From JAPPHA01 sp965242975 (GTDB lineage: Bacteria > Pseudomonadota > Alphaproteobacteria > Rhodobacterales > Rhodobacteraceae), in the NCBI GenBank assembly GCA_965242975.1, contig CBDETS010000007.1:992001-1056000 (forward strand): a DNA stretch of 64,000 nucleotides, in the 5' to 3' direction. Position numbers and translations under genes: made by a program. The notes under the pieces were generated by a model, which did no database searches, was not told the DNA's origin, and worked only from the letters and a program-made list of their open reading frames with translations. Below, piece after piece: positions 35,995 to 44,503 of this stretch; positions within the stretch are counted from its first letter, which is position 1; every line of letters starts with the position of its first letter.

Positions 35995-36294
35995 TGCTCC
36001 TCCGCCTTCTCATGTCAATCTGGTCCGTGCTTTCGGACCCACCCGGGCGATGCCCCGTTTCGCAGAAGGGAAGGCTAAACGTCACAACTGACCGAGTCCA
36101 GCGGACACCGAAACCCCCGGGGTGAAACGTTCTTCGGGTCACGATTCGGGTTTCGTGTGAATGTACATGTCATTATGGTGCGTGTTCCGAACGAAACGGT
36201 GAGCTGGTGGAACACGGACGCGCACGGTGGGCACCGGGGTTGGAGAATGTCGGCTGGTCTGCCGGTCGAAACATTGACGCGCGGGGAGGGCACA
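35995..36294. promoter_or_regulatory. Divergent promoter region of the two catabolic operons
   Basis: About 300 bases separate the amidohydrolase start from the VOC gene start. Both operons should be driven from here. I see no clear inverted repeat or hexamer pair, and no regulator gene lies next to it, so control may come from elsewhere in the genome. Confidence 0.4.
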
Positions 36295-36771
36295 ATGGGC
36301 GATGGTGCGGAAGAATCCGGGCCTGTTCGAGTCGGATCGATCGACCACGTGGCACTGGCGGTTCCCGATCTGGATTCAGCTATTTCATTCTTTCGGAATA
36401 GTTTTGCCGCTGAAGTCAGCGAGGCCGTCACCTTGGCCGAGCAGTCCGTCAGGATCGCGTTCGTGCGACTGGCGAACGCCGAAATTGAACTGATGGAACC
36501 ATTGAACCGGGAATCACCGGTTGGACGATTCCTCGATCGAAACCCTGAGGGCGCTCTGCACCACATCTGCCTCGCGACGGATGACGCATCAACCGCTCAC
36601 GCCGCGTCCGTGGCCAAGGGGTTGAAGCCTTTGGACCGCCCGACGCCGGGTTACCACGGGCGTCCGTTGTTTTTCCTTCATCCCAAGGCGACCCTCGGAA
36701 TGCTGGTCGAGATCGAGGAAGCCAGGCGGAAATCCGATGATACGCGATACGAAGGCCGGAGGGAGCGATGA
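36295..36771 (+). CDS. VOC-family protein, methylmalonyl-CoA epimerase-like
   Basis: A 158-residue vicinal-oxygen-chelate protein. It has IDHVALAVPDLDSAISFF near residue 16, LHHICLATDD in the second half and LVEIEE at the end, giving the H...H...E metal ligands of methylmalonyl-CoA epimerase. The start at 36295 follows GGGGAGGG; the frame is open back to 36157 but without family similarity. It overlaps the next gene by four bases (ATGA). Since no methylmalonyl-CoA mutase is present, it may act on another 2-substituted acyl-CoA of this pathway. Confidence 0.85.
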   Translation: MGDGAEESGPVRVGSIDHVALAVPDLDSAISFFRNSFAAEVSEAVTLAEQSVRIAFVRLANAEIELMEPLNRESPVGRFLDRNPEGALHHICLATDDASTAHAASVAKGLKPLDRPTPGYHGRPLFFLHPKATLGMLVEIEEARRKSDDTRYEGRRER

Positions 36772-37652
36772 ACGAGATCAGAGAGGATGGTTACCAGGAA
36801 ATCCTGTACGAGGTGAAAGACCAGGTCGCATGGGTCACGATCAATCGACCTGAAGTGCGGAACGCGTTTCGGGAACAGACTCTGGACGAACTCATCCACG
36901 CGCTTCGTTCGACCAGGGACGACCCGTCGATAACGTGCGCGGTCGTGACCGGTTCCGGCGACAAGGCGTTCTCGGCAGGTGGTGACTTCTACGCGATGAT
37001 GCGGCTGAATTGGGTCAATGCGGCGCATTGGAACGAGCGAATGCTCGGACTCGCGATGACAATTCGTGGGCTACCGATCCCCGTGATCGCAATGGTCAAC
37101 GGGTGGTGCATGGGTGGTGGACACGAACTGGCCCTGTGGTGCGATCTCGTGATCGCGTCTGAAAATTCGGTCTTCGGCCAGACCGGTGCCCGAGTCGGCG
37201 CTTGTCCGACAGTCGGGGCGACCCAGTACCTGCCACGGCTCATCGGTGAACGACTCGCTCGCGAAATGATCTTCATGTGCCGAACCTTCAAGGCGGAGGA
37301 AGCGGTTCGCGTAGGGCTTATCAATCGCGTTGTCCCTCAGGAGGACCTGAGACGAGCGACTGAAGAATGGTGCGCGCAGTTCAGGTTTCTGAGTTCGCAG
37401 ACCCTGAGGCAGACGAAGAAGTCCCTGAACCACGAGTCGGACGAACTCTACGCTTCCTGGCAACAAGGAATGGAGTTGCTCGCTCATGTCTGGGGCTCGG
37501 AGGAGGCCATGGAAGGGATGAACGCGTTTCTCGAACGACGGAAACCGGACTTTCAGAAGTTTCGTGAGCGCAATCGGGAGACCGTCCGGGACTATCTCGA
37601 CGGGCTCGAGGCGGATGAAAACATGGCACCCCCGAAACAACCGCGGTCATGA
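36768..37652 (+). CDS. Enoyl-CoA hydratase/isomerase family, MenB/BadI-like
   Basis: A 294-residue crotonase-fold enzyme. The oxyanion-hole segments are GDKAFSAGGDF and NGWCMGGGHELALWCD, and the VFGQTGARVGACPTVGATQYL stretch resembles naphthoate synthase (MenB) and 2-ketocyclohexanecarboxyl-CoA hydrolase (BadI), which cut or form rings on CoA esters. The C-terminal tail is about 30 residues longer than in ordinary enoyl-CoA hydratases, also as in that group. Starts and stops overlap both neighbours by four bases, so the three products are made together. A ring-opening or C-C bond hydrolase role is an inference. Confidence 0.87.
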   Translation: MNEIREDGYQEILYEVKDQVAWVTINRPEVRNAFREQTLDELIHALRSTRDDPSITCAVVTGSGDKAFSAGGDFYAMMRLNWVNAAHWNERMLGLAMTIRGLPIPVIAMVNGWCMGGGHELALWCDLVIASENSVFGQTGARVGACPTVGATQYLPRLIGERLAREMIFMCRTFKAEEAVRVGLINRVVPQEDLRRATEEWCAQFRFLSSQTLRQTKKSLNHESDELYASWQQGMELLAHVWGSEEAMEGMNAFLERRKPDFQKFRERNRETVRDYLDGLEADENMAPPKQPRS

Positions 37653-38857
37653 CACCGGCTCTCGACAGGACCGGACCCTTGTCGGGCGTCCGGGTCATCG
37701 ATCTCAGCAGGATACTTGCCGGACCTTTCTGCACGATGAATCTCGGTGACATGGGCGCCGACGTCATCAAGATCGAACAACCCGGAAAGGGAGACGACAC
37801 CCGTGGCTGGGGCCCTCCATTCGTGGGCGGTGAGGCCGCGTATTTCCTGGGCATCAACCGGAACAAACGGGGAATGACTCTGAATCTCAAGGATCCGCGC
37901 GGACTGGACGTGTTGAAGTCACTCCTCCGGTCGGCCGACGTCGTGATCGAGAACTTCAGGTCAGGTACGTTCGAGAACTGGGGGATCACGCGGGAGTGGC
38001 GCGAACGGGAAGCGCCGCGCCTCGTGCACTGCGAGATATCCGGATACGGCGGCGAGGGACCACGCAGCGGCATGCCCGGATACGATTTCCTGATGCAGGC
38101 GGAATGTGGATTGATGAGCATCACCGGTGTCCCGGACGGGGAACCGATGAAACTCGGAGTCGCGATCGTCGACGTGTGCACCGGAATGTACGCGTCGATG
38201 GGAATCCTTGCTGCACTCAACGACCGCAACAGATCGGGCCGCGGGCAAAGATTCGAGGTCTCACTGTATTCGACGGGACTATCGATGCTGGTGAACGTTG
38301 CTTCAAATTACCTTGCAAGCGGAAGACCATCGGGCCGCTACGGCAACGGTCATCCGAACATCGTTCCCTATCGCGCCTTCGAGTGCACGGACGGCAGTAT
38401 TGCACTTGCGGTCGGAAACGACGCTCAGTTCTCTCGCCTCGCGGAATGCCTGGACCAACCGCAGTGGGCCGAAGACGACCGATTTGCCCGCAATGCGGAT
38501 CGCGTTCGCAACCGGGAAGCGATTGATTTTCTCGTCGCCGAAGCGCTGGCCACCCGCAGTGTTGACGGCTGTCTTGAACAGCTGCGTGCGCTCAACATAC
38601 CCTGCAGCCCGATCAACAGTGTGCATGAAGCGATCACCGACCCGCAGACGGCGGCATGCGACATGGTCACAGAACTCGTGCATCCGACCGCCGGTCAGAT
38701 CCGAATGCTTGGAATTCCGTACAGCTTCTCCGACACACCGGCCTCGGTCGAGTTGCCGCCACCCCGACTCGGTTCGGACACCGAGGCGATCCTGAAGGAA
38801 ACGCTCCACCTCGAACCGGAGACTATCGCGGAATACCGGCGTGATGGCGTGATCTGA
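37649..38857 (+). CDS. Class III CoA transferase (CaiB/BaiF family)
   Basis: A 402-residue CaiB/BaiF-type CoA transferase. The N-terminal LSGVRVIDLSRILAGPFCTM and LGDMGADVIKIEQPGKGDD are diagnostic, and the nucleophilic aspartate is D175 in VAIVDVCTGM. Such enzymes move CoA from a donor such as succinyl-CoA or acetyl-CoA to a carboxylic acid. It would activate the substrate of this operon for the MenB/BadI-like and epimerase-like enzymes encoded upstream. The start overlaps the preceding stop by four bases. Confidence 0.93.
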   Translation: MTPALDRTGPLSGVRVIDLSRILAGPFCTMNLGDMGADVIKIEQPGKGDDTRGWGPPFVGGEAAYFLGINRNKRGMTLNLKDPRGLDVLKSLLRSADVVIENFRSGTFENWGITREWREREAPRLVHCEISGYGGEGPRSGMPGYDFLMQAECGLMSITGVPDGEPMKLGVAIVDVCTGMYASMGILAALNDRNRSGRGQRFEVSLYSTGLSMLVNVASNYLASGRPSGRYGNGHPNIVPYRAFECTDGSIALAVGNDAQFSRLAECLDQPQWAEDDRFARNADRVRNREAIDFLVAEALATRSVDGCLEQLRALNIPCSPINSVHEAITDPQTAACDMVTELVHPTAGQIRMLGIPYSFSDTPASVELPPPRLGSDTEAILKETLHLEPETIAEYRRDGVI

Positions 38858-38872
38858 CCGTGCAGCGCTTCG

Positions 38873-39964
38873 ATGCTTCGGATTTCTGACCTCGAATCCT
38901 ATGGAGTCGCGCTGCGCCTCCGACGCTCGATGCCGATGTCCGGCGAAACCGTCTCGGTCTCTCGCAATTTGTTGGTACGCGTGTCCGATGGCGAGGGAAA
39001 CGTCGGCTGGGGGGAATCAGCATCGGCCCGGCTCATGACGGGCGACACCCTCTCGGGAATGATTGCCGCGGTGGGAGCCGTCGCGCCTCGGTTTGCCGGA
39101 ATAGAGATCACTTCTGCCGGTGACGTATGCGGCCTCGTCAAATCGACGATTCCGGGAAGCCCGGGAGCAAGATGCGCGGTCGAAATGGCCATCCTCGACC
39201 TAATCGGTCGACGTACCCGCACGCCCCTTTACGAAATTCTCGGAGGTCGCGTTCGCGACAGCGCAGAGGTCTTGGCACTTGTTTCATCCGAACAACAGGA
39301 GGCAGAGGTCGAACGCCTCCTGCAACGCGGTTTTCGTGCGTTCAAGGTCAAGGTCGGGATCGCCGGCGTGGTGTCCGACCTGGCAACGTGCCACGCGGTT
39401 CGGACTGTCGTCGGGCGGGAAGCCCGGGTTTCTGCAGATGCCAATGGAGGATTCAATCTCGCCGATGCAGTCGCATTCGCCGCCGGTGCAAGGGACGCTG
39501 GCCTGGACTTTGTCGAACAACCGTTGCCGGCAGCAGACCTTTCCGGAATGGCCGCCTGCGCGAGTTCGGCGAACATCCCGATAGGCGCGGATGAGGGCTT
39601 CCGCAGTGTCGAGGACATCCGCCTCCATAACGAGGCGCGGGCCGCGTCCGGAGGGAGCCTGAAACCCCTCAAGATGGGTATTGAGGGGGTCTTGGCCGCC
39701 GGAAAACTGATGAACTCGCTGAAAATGAAAGTGAACCTGGCGGGAAAAGTTGCCGAGTCCTCGATCGGGAGCGCGGCGGTCTCCCATCTTGCCGTGACCC
39801 TGCCCCAGTTGGATTGGGATGCCAGCGCGACGTGTCAGTATCTTTCGACCGACCTTGCCGATCAACCTGTGAAAATTGTCAACGGCACGCTCGCACCGTC
39901 AGATGCTCCCGGGCTCGGCATCCAGGTCGATCCGGACAGAGTACGCGCTCTTCTCGTTCGGTAG
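38873..39964 (+). CDS. Enolase-superfamily enzyme (mandelate racemase/muconate lactonizing)
   Basis: A 363-residue protein of the muconate lactonizing/mandelate racemase kind. The KxK motif is at K158 and K160 (FKVKVG), metal ligands at D189 (ADANGGF), E215 (VEQPLP) and D240 (GADEG), and a second lysine at K264 or K267 (SLKPLKMGI), the pattern of the MLE/dipeptide epimerase/o-succinylbenzoate synthase subgroup. It would abstract a proton next to a carboxylate, giving cycloisomerisation, racemisation or dehydration. It lies 15 bases after the CoA transferase gene and probably ends the operon. Alongside a MenB-like enzyme, an OSBS-like or lactonizing step is conceivable; this is inference. Confidence 0.9.
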   Translation: MLRISDLESYGVALRLRRSMPMSGETVSVSRNLLVRVSDGEGNVGWGESASARLMTGDTLSGMIAAVGAVAPRFAGIEITSAGDVCGLVKSTIPGSPGARCAVEMAILDLIGRRTRTPLYEILGGRVRDSAEVLALVSSEQQEAEVERLLQRGFRAFKVKVGIAGVVSDLATCHAVRTVVGREARVSADANGGFNLADAVAFAAGARDAGLDFVEQPLPAADLSGMAACASSANIPIGADEGFRSVEDIRLHNEARAASGGSLKPLKMGIEGVLAAGKLMNSLKMKVNLAGKVAESSIGSAAVSHLAVTLPQLDWDASATCQYLSTDLADQPVKIVNGTLAPSDAPGLGIQVDPDRVRALLVR

Positions 39965-41177
39965 GACGGTACCCGACGAGAGGCAACCGCTCAATCCGGC
40001 AATACCCGAATGCCGGCAGATACCTGGGCGGAGGTGCGAGTCCGTCCTCGCGTCGAGGTGCCGGGGTGCGGAGTGATCCGGAATCCGGTGACCGGTTCGA
40101 TGCGGGTTCGATCGGCGTCTGATTGTGTAAACCGAGGTGATTTGGAAAACTCGCATCAATTGTCGGTTCAACTCGATCCATGGCATGCCGCGTTTTATCC
40201 TTGGGTCCCTCACGTGGCTCGGCACGAATTCGTATGTCGCGACTCGCGTCGGCGACCCCGGGCAGGTCGAGATCCGGCACACCCTGTCCGCGAAAGACAT
40301 GCTGACGAATCCATAGAAGTTCCAATGTGTCTTCCTACCCTTGAGCCCGCGTGCACTCAAATCACCGGCTGCCGCAAGATCAGGAATCTTCCCAATTTTT
40401 TTTTGGAGCCGTCCCGGTTGCCGATCCGACTTTGCCTTGTTCATCGCGTACGACATCGGACGTTGACGCGCTGGAGCAGAAAAAACGCGAAAAACGGTTC
40501 AAGGGCAACCATCGCGCGCTGCTCTTCGCCAGGATCGAAAACAACGCGAACAGTTTCGGGTCGATACTCCCTACCCTCACGCCCGGCTTTCCGTGCAATG
40601 TGTCCGCGTCCGCGGCGGATCTGTTGGCCGCGACTGCGCACAAAAGCTTGGTCGTTGGACCAAAATAGTCGGATTCGACCTTTCAGGACTGATCTATATC
40701 GTCCAATCGGTGCCGACCTTGACTAACGTCACGACCTACATCGCCGCCTTTGCGCTGATCGGGTATCGGGCCTTGCATAATGCCATTCAGCTTGCTACGC
40801 GAAATCCTGATGCCGTCGATCCTTCCCGTGTGCATCGTTGGTGCCGACTCGGCGATACAATCGATGTTGGACGTCCGGATGATGTTTGCGGATTGCGTGA
40901 TCGGCAGGCCGTTCGCTTTTGTCAAGTTTCCGGACACGCCGCCGGTGCGGGGAGTTTTCTTCGTCCCGTTCACCGATGGCAACTTTCGGCGAGTGATTTT
41001 TGCTCGAGGGCGACACGCCAGGCTTCGTGCCGTCACAGTTGATCAAATCCTTCCTGGGGCCGGCGGTCCTGGCCGCCGTGTTCGAAGAGATGTCCCGCTT
41101 CAGTTCGAATGCCTCGTCAGTTACTCGATCTGCCGTTGGATGGACACGACCCGAACGGCAAAGGAGAGGAGTTGCAC
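39965..41177. other. 1.2-kb space without an intact gene
   Basis: Frames on both strands are short or repetitive in composition. Plus-strand frames at about 40690-41050 have hydrophobic, protein-like stretches (TNVTTYIAAFALIGYRAL; then in another frame LREILMPSILPVCIVGADSA), suggesting a decayed membrane-protein gene with frameshifts, but I cannot name a family. A T-run occurs at about 40397-40404. The space separates the catabolic cluster from the next gene pair. Confidence 0.35.
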
Positions 41178-42302
41178 ATGCAGGAACGTAAGGAGATCGG
41201 TCTGGCTATCGTCGGCTGCGGGACCATCGGTCGGATCCGGGCAGAACTGGCCCGTGCCTATCCCGGGGTCGGCTGGATCGGACTGTGCGATGTGAAGTCC
41301 GACATCGGCAATCGCCTCGCCGACGACGTTCGGGCAGATTTTTTCACGACCGACTACCGCGAATTGCTGCGGCGTCCGGAAGTGACCTCGACAATCATTG
41401 CGACGGATGAGAACTTCCACTTTGCCCCGGCGATGCTTTCCGCCGAGATGGGGCACTCACTCTTCATCGAAAAACCGTTGGCCACTGATGCCAGGCAGTC
41501 TGCGAAGATTCTGTCCGCGATTGAAACAGCCGGCCTGGATGCCGTGATTGGCTACACCCAACGCTTTCGCCGTCGGTTTTTGGCCGTCAAGGAACGTCTC
41601 GTCACCGGTCAGATCGGCGACGTCCACACGGTCGTCACCCGCGCGTTCATGAACCGGATGGTGCCCCTGGCCACCGTCCGACGCACACAGGAAAGGGCCA
41701 CTTTGACGCCGATGGTTGTCTCGGGCACACATAGCCTCGACATGTCATTGTGGCTGATGGAAGGCAAGACTCCCGTCAGCGTTTATGCGCAATCCACCGA
41801 CAATGTACTGGGCGAGTGGGGCACCAAGGATTCCACCCTTGGCATATTTACGATGGACGACGGCGCGATCTTCTCAATGAACATTTCCTGGGCTCTGCCC
41901 GAAGTCTGGCCCGGTGCGGTTTACGGTATCGAGATCGGAATCGTCGGTCATCAGGGCGTGATCGATATCGAGGACACGCACCGTGATCTCGTGATGGCAA
42001 CCAATGTCGCACAAGGCGCAGGTTACGCACCTGACGGCTTCAAGGCAATGGACCGACACGTCGATTTCCTGACCAGCTATCCGCCGGGCGATCTGCATGG
42101 AGGGCAGCTATGGGGACCGATGCGCGAAGAAACAAACGCTTGGTATCAGCGCCTTCAGACCGGGCAAGACACGCCCCATGCCACGGCGGCGGACGGTCAT
42201 CGCAACCTGCTGCTGACCATGGCGATGGACCTGTCGGCAAAGCGTGGCGAAGTCGTCCCGCTGCCGCCTGACCCGTCGGAACTGATGAACGAGCTAACGT
42301 GA
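41178..42302 (+). CDS. Gfo/Idh/MocA-family oxidoreductase
   Basis: A 374-residue NAD(P)-dependent dehydrogenase. It has AIVGCGTIGRIRAELAR at the N-terminus, FIEKPLATDARQSA near residue 95 and GYTQRFRRRFLAVKERL, and the GTHSLDMSLWLMEG stretch with the conserved histidine. The start at 41178 follows GGAGAGGAG. It is the third member of this family in the window and is most like the one at 22344-23429. It stands alone, with an aminotransferase gene about 0.9 kb downstream. The substrate is not known. Confidence 0.9.
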   Translation: MQERKEIGLAIVGCGTIGRIRAELARAYPGVGWIGLCDVKSDIGNRLADDVRADFFTTDYRELLRRPEVTSTIIATDENFHFAPAMLSAEMGHSLFIEKPLATDARQSAKILSAIETAGLDAVIGYTQRFRRRFLAVKERLVTGQIGDVHTVVTRAFMNRMVPLATVRRTQERATLTPMVVSGTHSLDMSLWLMEGKTPVSVYAQSTDNVLGEWGTKDSTLGIFTMDDGAIFSMNISWALPEVWPGAVYGIEIGIVGHQGVIDIEDTHRDLVMATNVAQGAGYAPDGFKAMDRHVDFLTSYPPGDLHGGQLWGPMREETNAWYQRLQTGQDTPHATAADGHRNLLLTMAMDLSAKRGEVVPLPPDPSELMNELT

Positions 42303-43164
42303 GGATGCCGCGGCCCTCGAAATGAAATTCGGTGGCTAACGAGTGGACGGATCTGCACGCGCCCGTTGCGAAACAGGCGAGTCGTTTTTTCGCCGAGGGA
42401 TTCCCCCTTGAATCGAAATGTGATTCACTCGCGGCATGGAAACGATCAAGAGCATCCGGAAAACCGGCCTGCGCCGCATCTGGAGCGTGGTGCTGATCAA
42501 GATCCTTGCTGATCGCAGGGTCCTGAATTCCACGCAGAACCGTGAGCAGCCGTTGGGGTTGAACGCAACCCGATACGCTGGTTCCATGTGCAGGCTTGAG
42601 AATGTTTGGAACGATCCCGGGCACACGCCCGTCAGGATTGGTTCTCTCGGGAAGCTAAGGGCTCGTCACGAGATAAGCGCTTCAATCGAAGGTTGAGGGA
42701 AAAGGAATTGTTTTGTGTCGCTGTCAAAGCTTTGCATCATTCACAAAATGCATCTATTAATTCGTGACAAATCCTAAGCTGGCAAAACTGACCAGCGCCC
42801 CGACAGTTTGATCCATACGGCGAACCACACCGGCCGGGTCATTCTGTTCAATTATGGCGTTTCATGTAACCGGATTCCCTGAACTCCAGGACCGTCAAGA
42901 GTTACCGCGGCGTGGGAACGTCGGTTTGTGTCAATTCGCTCTCCCTTCTCTCAATGAAGCCCCGATCAGCTGGCTGAGGCCTTCGTTGAGCGACACGGAA
43001 CGGGCTTGGTTGAAAGTTGAAGAAATCAACCGTCAACATTGCCTCCCGAGGCCAATTCCACGTCGCCGGTTCTCAGGCTTGTCCGCACATTCCGGTTGCG
43101 TCAAGCAATGCTCCCGGGCTCAATTCGGGTTGTTCTTGACCCATGCTCCGTTTACGTCACGAAC
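42303..43164. other. Space without a recognised gene
   Basis: About 860 bases. Several frames of 60-190 codons are open but none resembles a known protein. The stretch near 42710-42780 is AT-rich and may hold a promoter for the aminotransferase gene. Confidence 0.35.
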
Positions 43165-44349
43165 GTGATCAAGAAATCCGAAAACCCCGATCTTTTTTCC
43201 GTTAGGTCCCCCCCGGTCATGGAAACGTGCGCGTGGATTGCCAATCTGGGGTGGCCGGACGACAAACGGCTGCTCAATGTCTCGCAGGCCGCCCCTACCG
43301 ACCCGCCGCCCGATCGTCTGCTCGGCGAACTTGCCAACGTGATCCTGACCGATCAGGAAGCACACTTTTACGGGCCGGTACTCGGAATGCCCGATCTTCG
43401 CGCGGAAATCGCCGGCCGTTGGTCAACAGAGTATCGTGCGGCGATCAAGCCGGGCCAAGTTGCGGTCACCTCTGGATGCAATCAAGCGTTTTGTGCAGCC
43501 GCGCTCTCCGTTTGCCGTGCCGGTGATGCCCTGCTCGTTCCCGTTCCATGGTATTTCAATCACGGTATGTGGCTGGGCATGACGGGCGTCGAGGCCCGCC
43601 CCCTGCCCTCGGGTGGCGGAATGGTGCCTGATCCGGACTGCGCACGGGCCCTGCTGGATCGAAGGGTCAAGGGAATCGTTCTGGTCACACCGAATAACCC
43701 GACCGGTGCCGAATACCCCCCGGACGTGGTTGACGCGTTCTTCGAGCTTGCGCAGTCGACCGGAGTTGCCCTGATTGTCGACGAGACGTACCGGGACTTC
43801 GACAGCAGGGAATCACCACCTCACGGAGTTTTCTCCAGGAACGGCTGGGACGAGACGTTCATCCACATCTATTCGTTTTCGAAAGCGTACCGGCTGACCG
43901 GACACCGTGTGGGCGCCCTGATTTCCTCGCCGTCGCGTATATCCCAGATCGAGAAGATCCTTGATACGGTGTCGATATGCCCGAACCAGTTGGCGCAACG
44001 AGGCGCACTTTACGGTTTGAGGAATCTCGCGGGCTGGAAGGCGGAGGAGCGCGACAAGATCCTCGCTCGACGCGCAGCCGTAACGGAAGGATTCCAGGAG
44101 CTTGATGGATGGAACCTGAAGGGATGCGGCGCCTATTTCGCCTATGTCGAACACCCCTACGATGCATCGTCGCAGGAAGTTTCGAAGCGGTTGTTACGGG
44201 AACAAGCGATTCTGACGATACCAGGATCGATGTTCGTTCCCGAGTCTTCTGGATCGGAACATGATGGTGATCGCCATATTCGGATCGCGTTCGCAAACAT
44301 CGGTCAATCCGAAATCAGCGACTTGTTTCATCGCCTGCGTCGTTCATGA
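43165..44349 (+). CDS. PLP-dependent aminotransferase, class I/II
   Basis: A fold-type I aminotransferase of about 394 residues. The SPPVMETCAWI start region and LINVSQAAPTDPPP-like sequence (here LLNVSQAAPTDPPP) are typical of an aspartate-aminotransferase-like subgroup. Catalytic features are VTPNNPTGAEYP, the VDETYRDF loop with the PLP aspartate and tyrosine, and SFSKAYRLTGHRVG with the Schiff-base lysine. The start is uncertain: GTG at 43165 fits the family N-terminus; ATG at 43108 or a start at 43039 would extend it, and none has a clear ribosome-binding site. The amino donor and acceptor are unknown. Confidence 0.87.
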   Translation: MIKKSENPDLFSVRSPPVMETCAWIANLGWPDDKRLLNVSQAAPTDPPPDRLLGELANVILTDQEAHFYGPVLGMPDLRAEIAGRWSTEYRAAIKPGQVAVTSGCNQAFCAAALSVCRAGDALLVPVPWYFNHGMWLGMTGVEARPLPSGGGMVPDPDCARALLDRRVKGIVLVTPNNPTGAEYPPDVVDAFFELAQSTGVALIVDETYRDFDSRESPPHGVFSRNGWDETFIHIYSFSKAYRLTGHRVGALISSPSRISQIEKILDTVSICPNQLAQRGALYGLRNLAGWKAEERDKILARRAAVTEGFQELDGWNLKGCGAYFAYVEHPYDASSQEVSKRLLREQAILTIPGSMFVPESSGSEHDGDRHIRIAFANIGQSEISDLFHRLRRS

Positions 44350-44503
44350 GAGGCTTTGCCCCTTGGCCCCATGACCCCATCACACATAGGTTGATGCCAG
44401 AGCTTGTCAGGGCATCAGCCAATACGTAAAACGCTGCGCATTCACGTGATCTGGATTTCGATGGGCTCCGGCCAAGCGATCAAGACAGGAGGTTTGACTT
44501 CAA

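Noticed and set aside
36157..36294. Longer N-terminus for the VOC protein
   Set aside because: The extension has no family similarity, while ATG 36295 has GGGGAGGG just upstream.
40010..40726. Long plus-strand open frame of 238 codons
   Set aside because: Composition is arginine- and serine-rich with no conserved motif; other frames are open over the same bases, as expected of GC-rich non-coding DNA.
42336..42696. Small genes in the gap before the aminotransferase
   Set aside because: Opposing frames are equally open and neither has a start site or recognisable motif.
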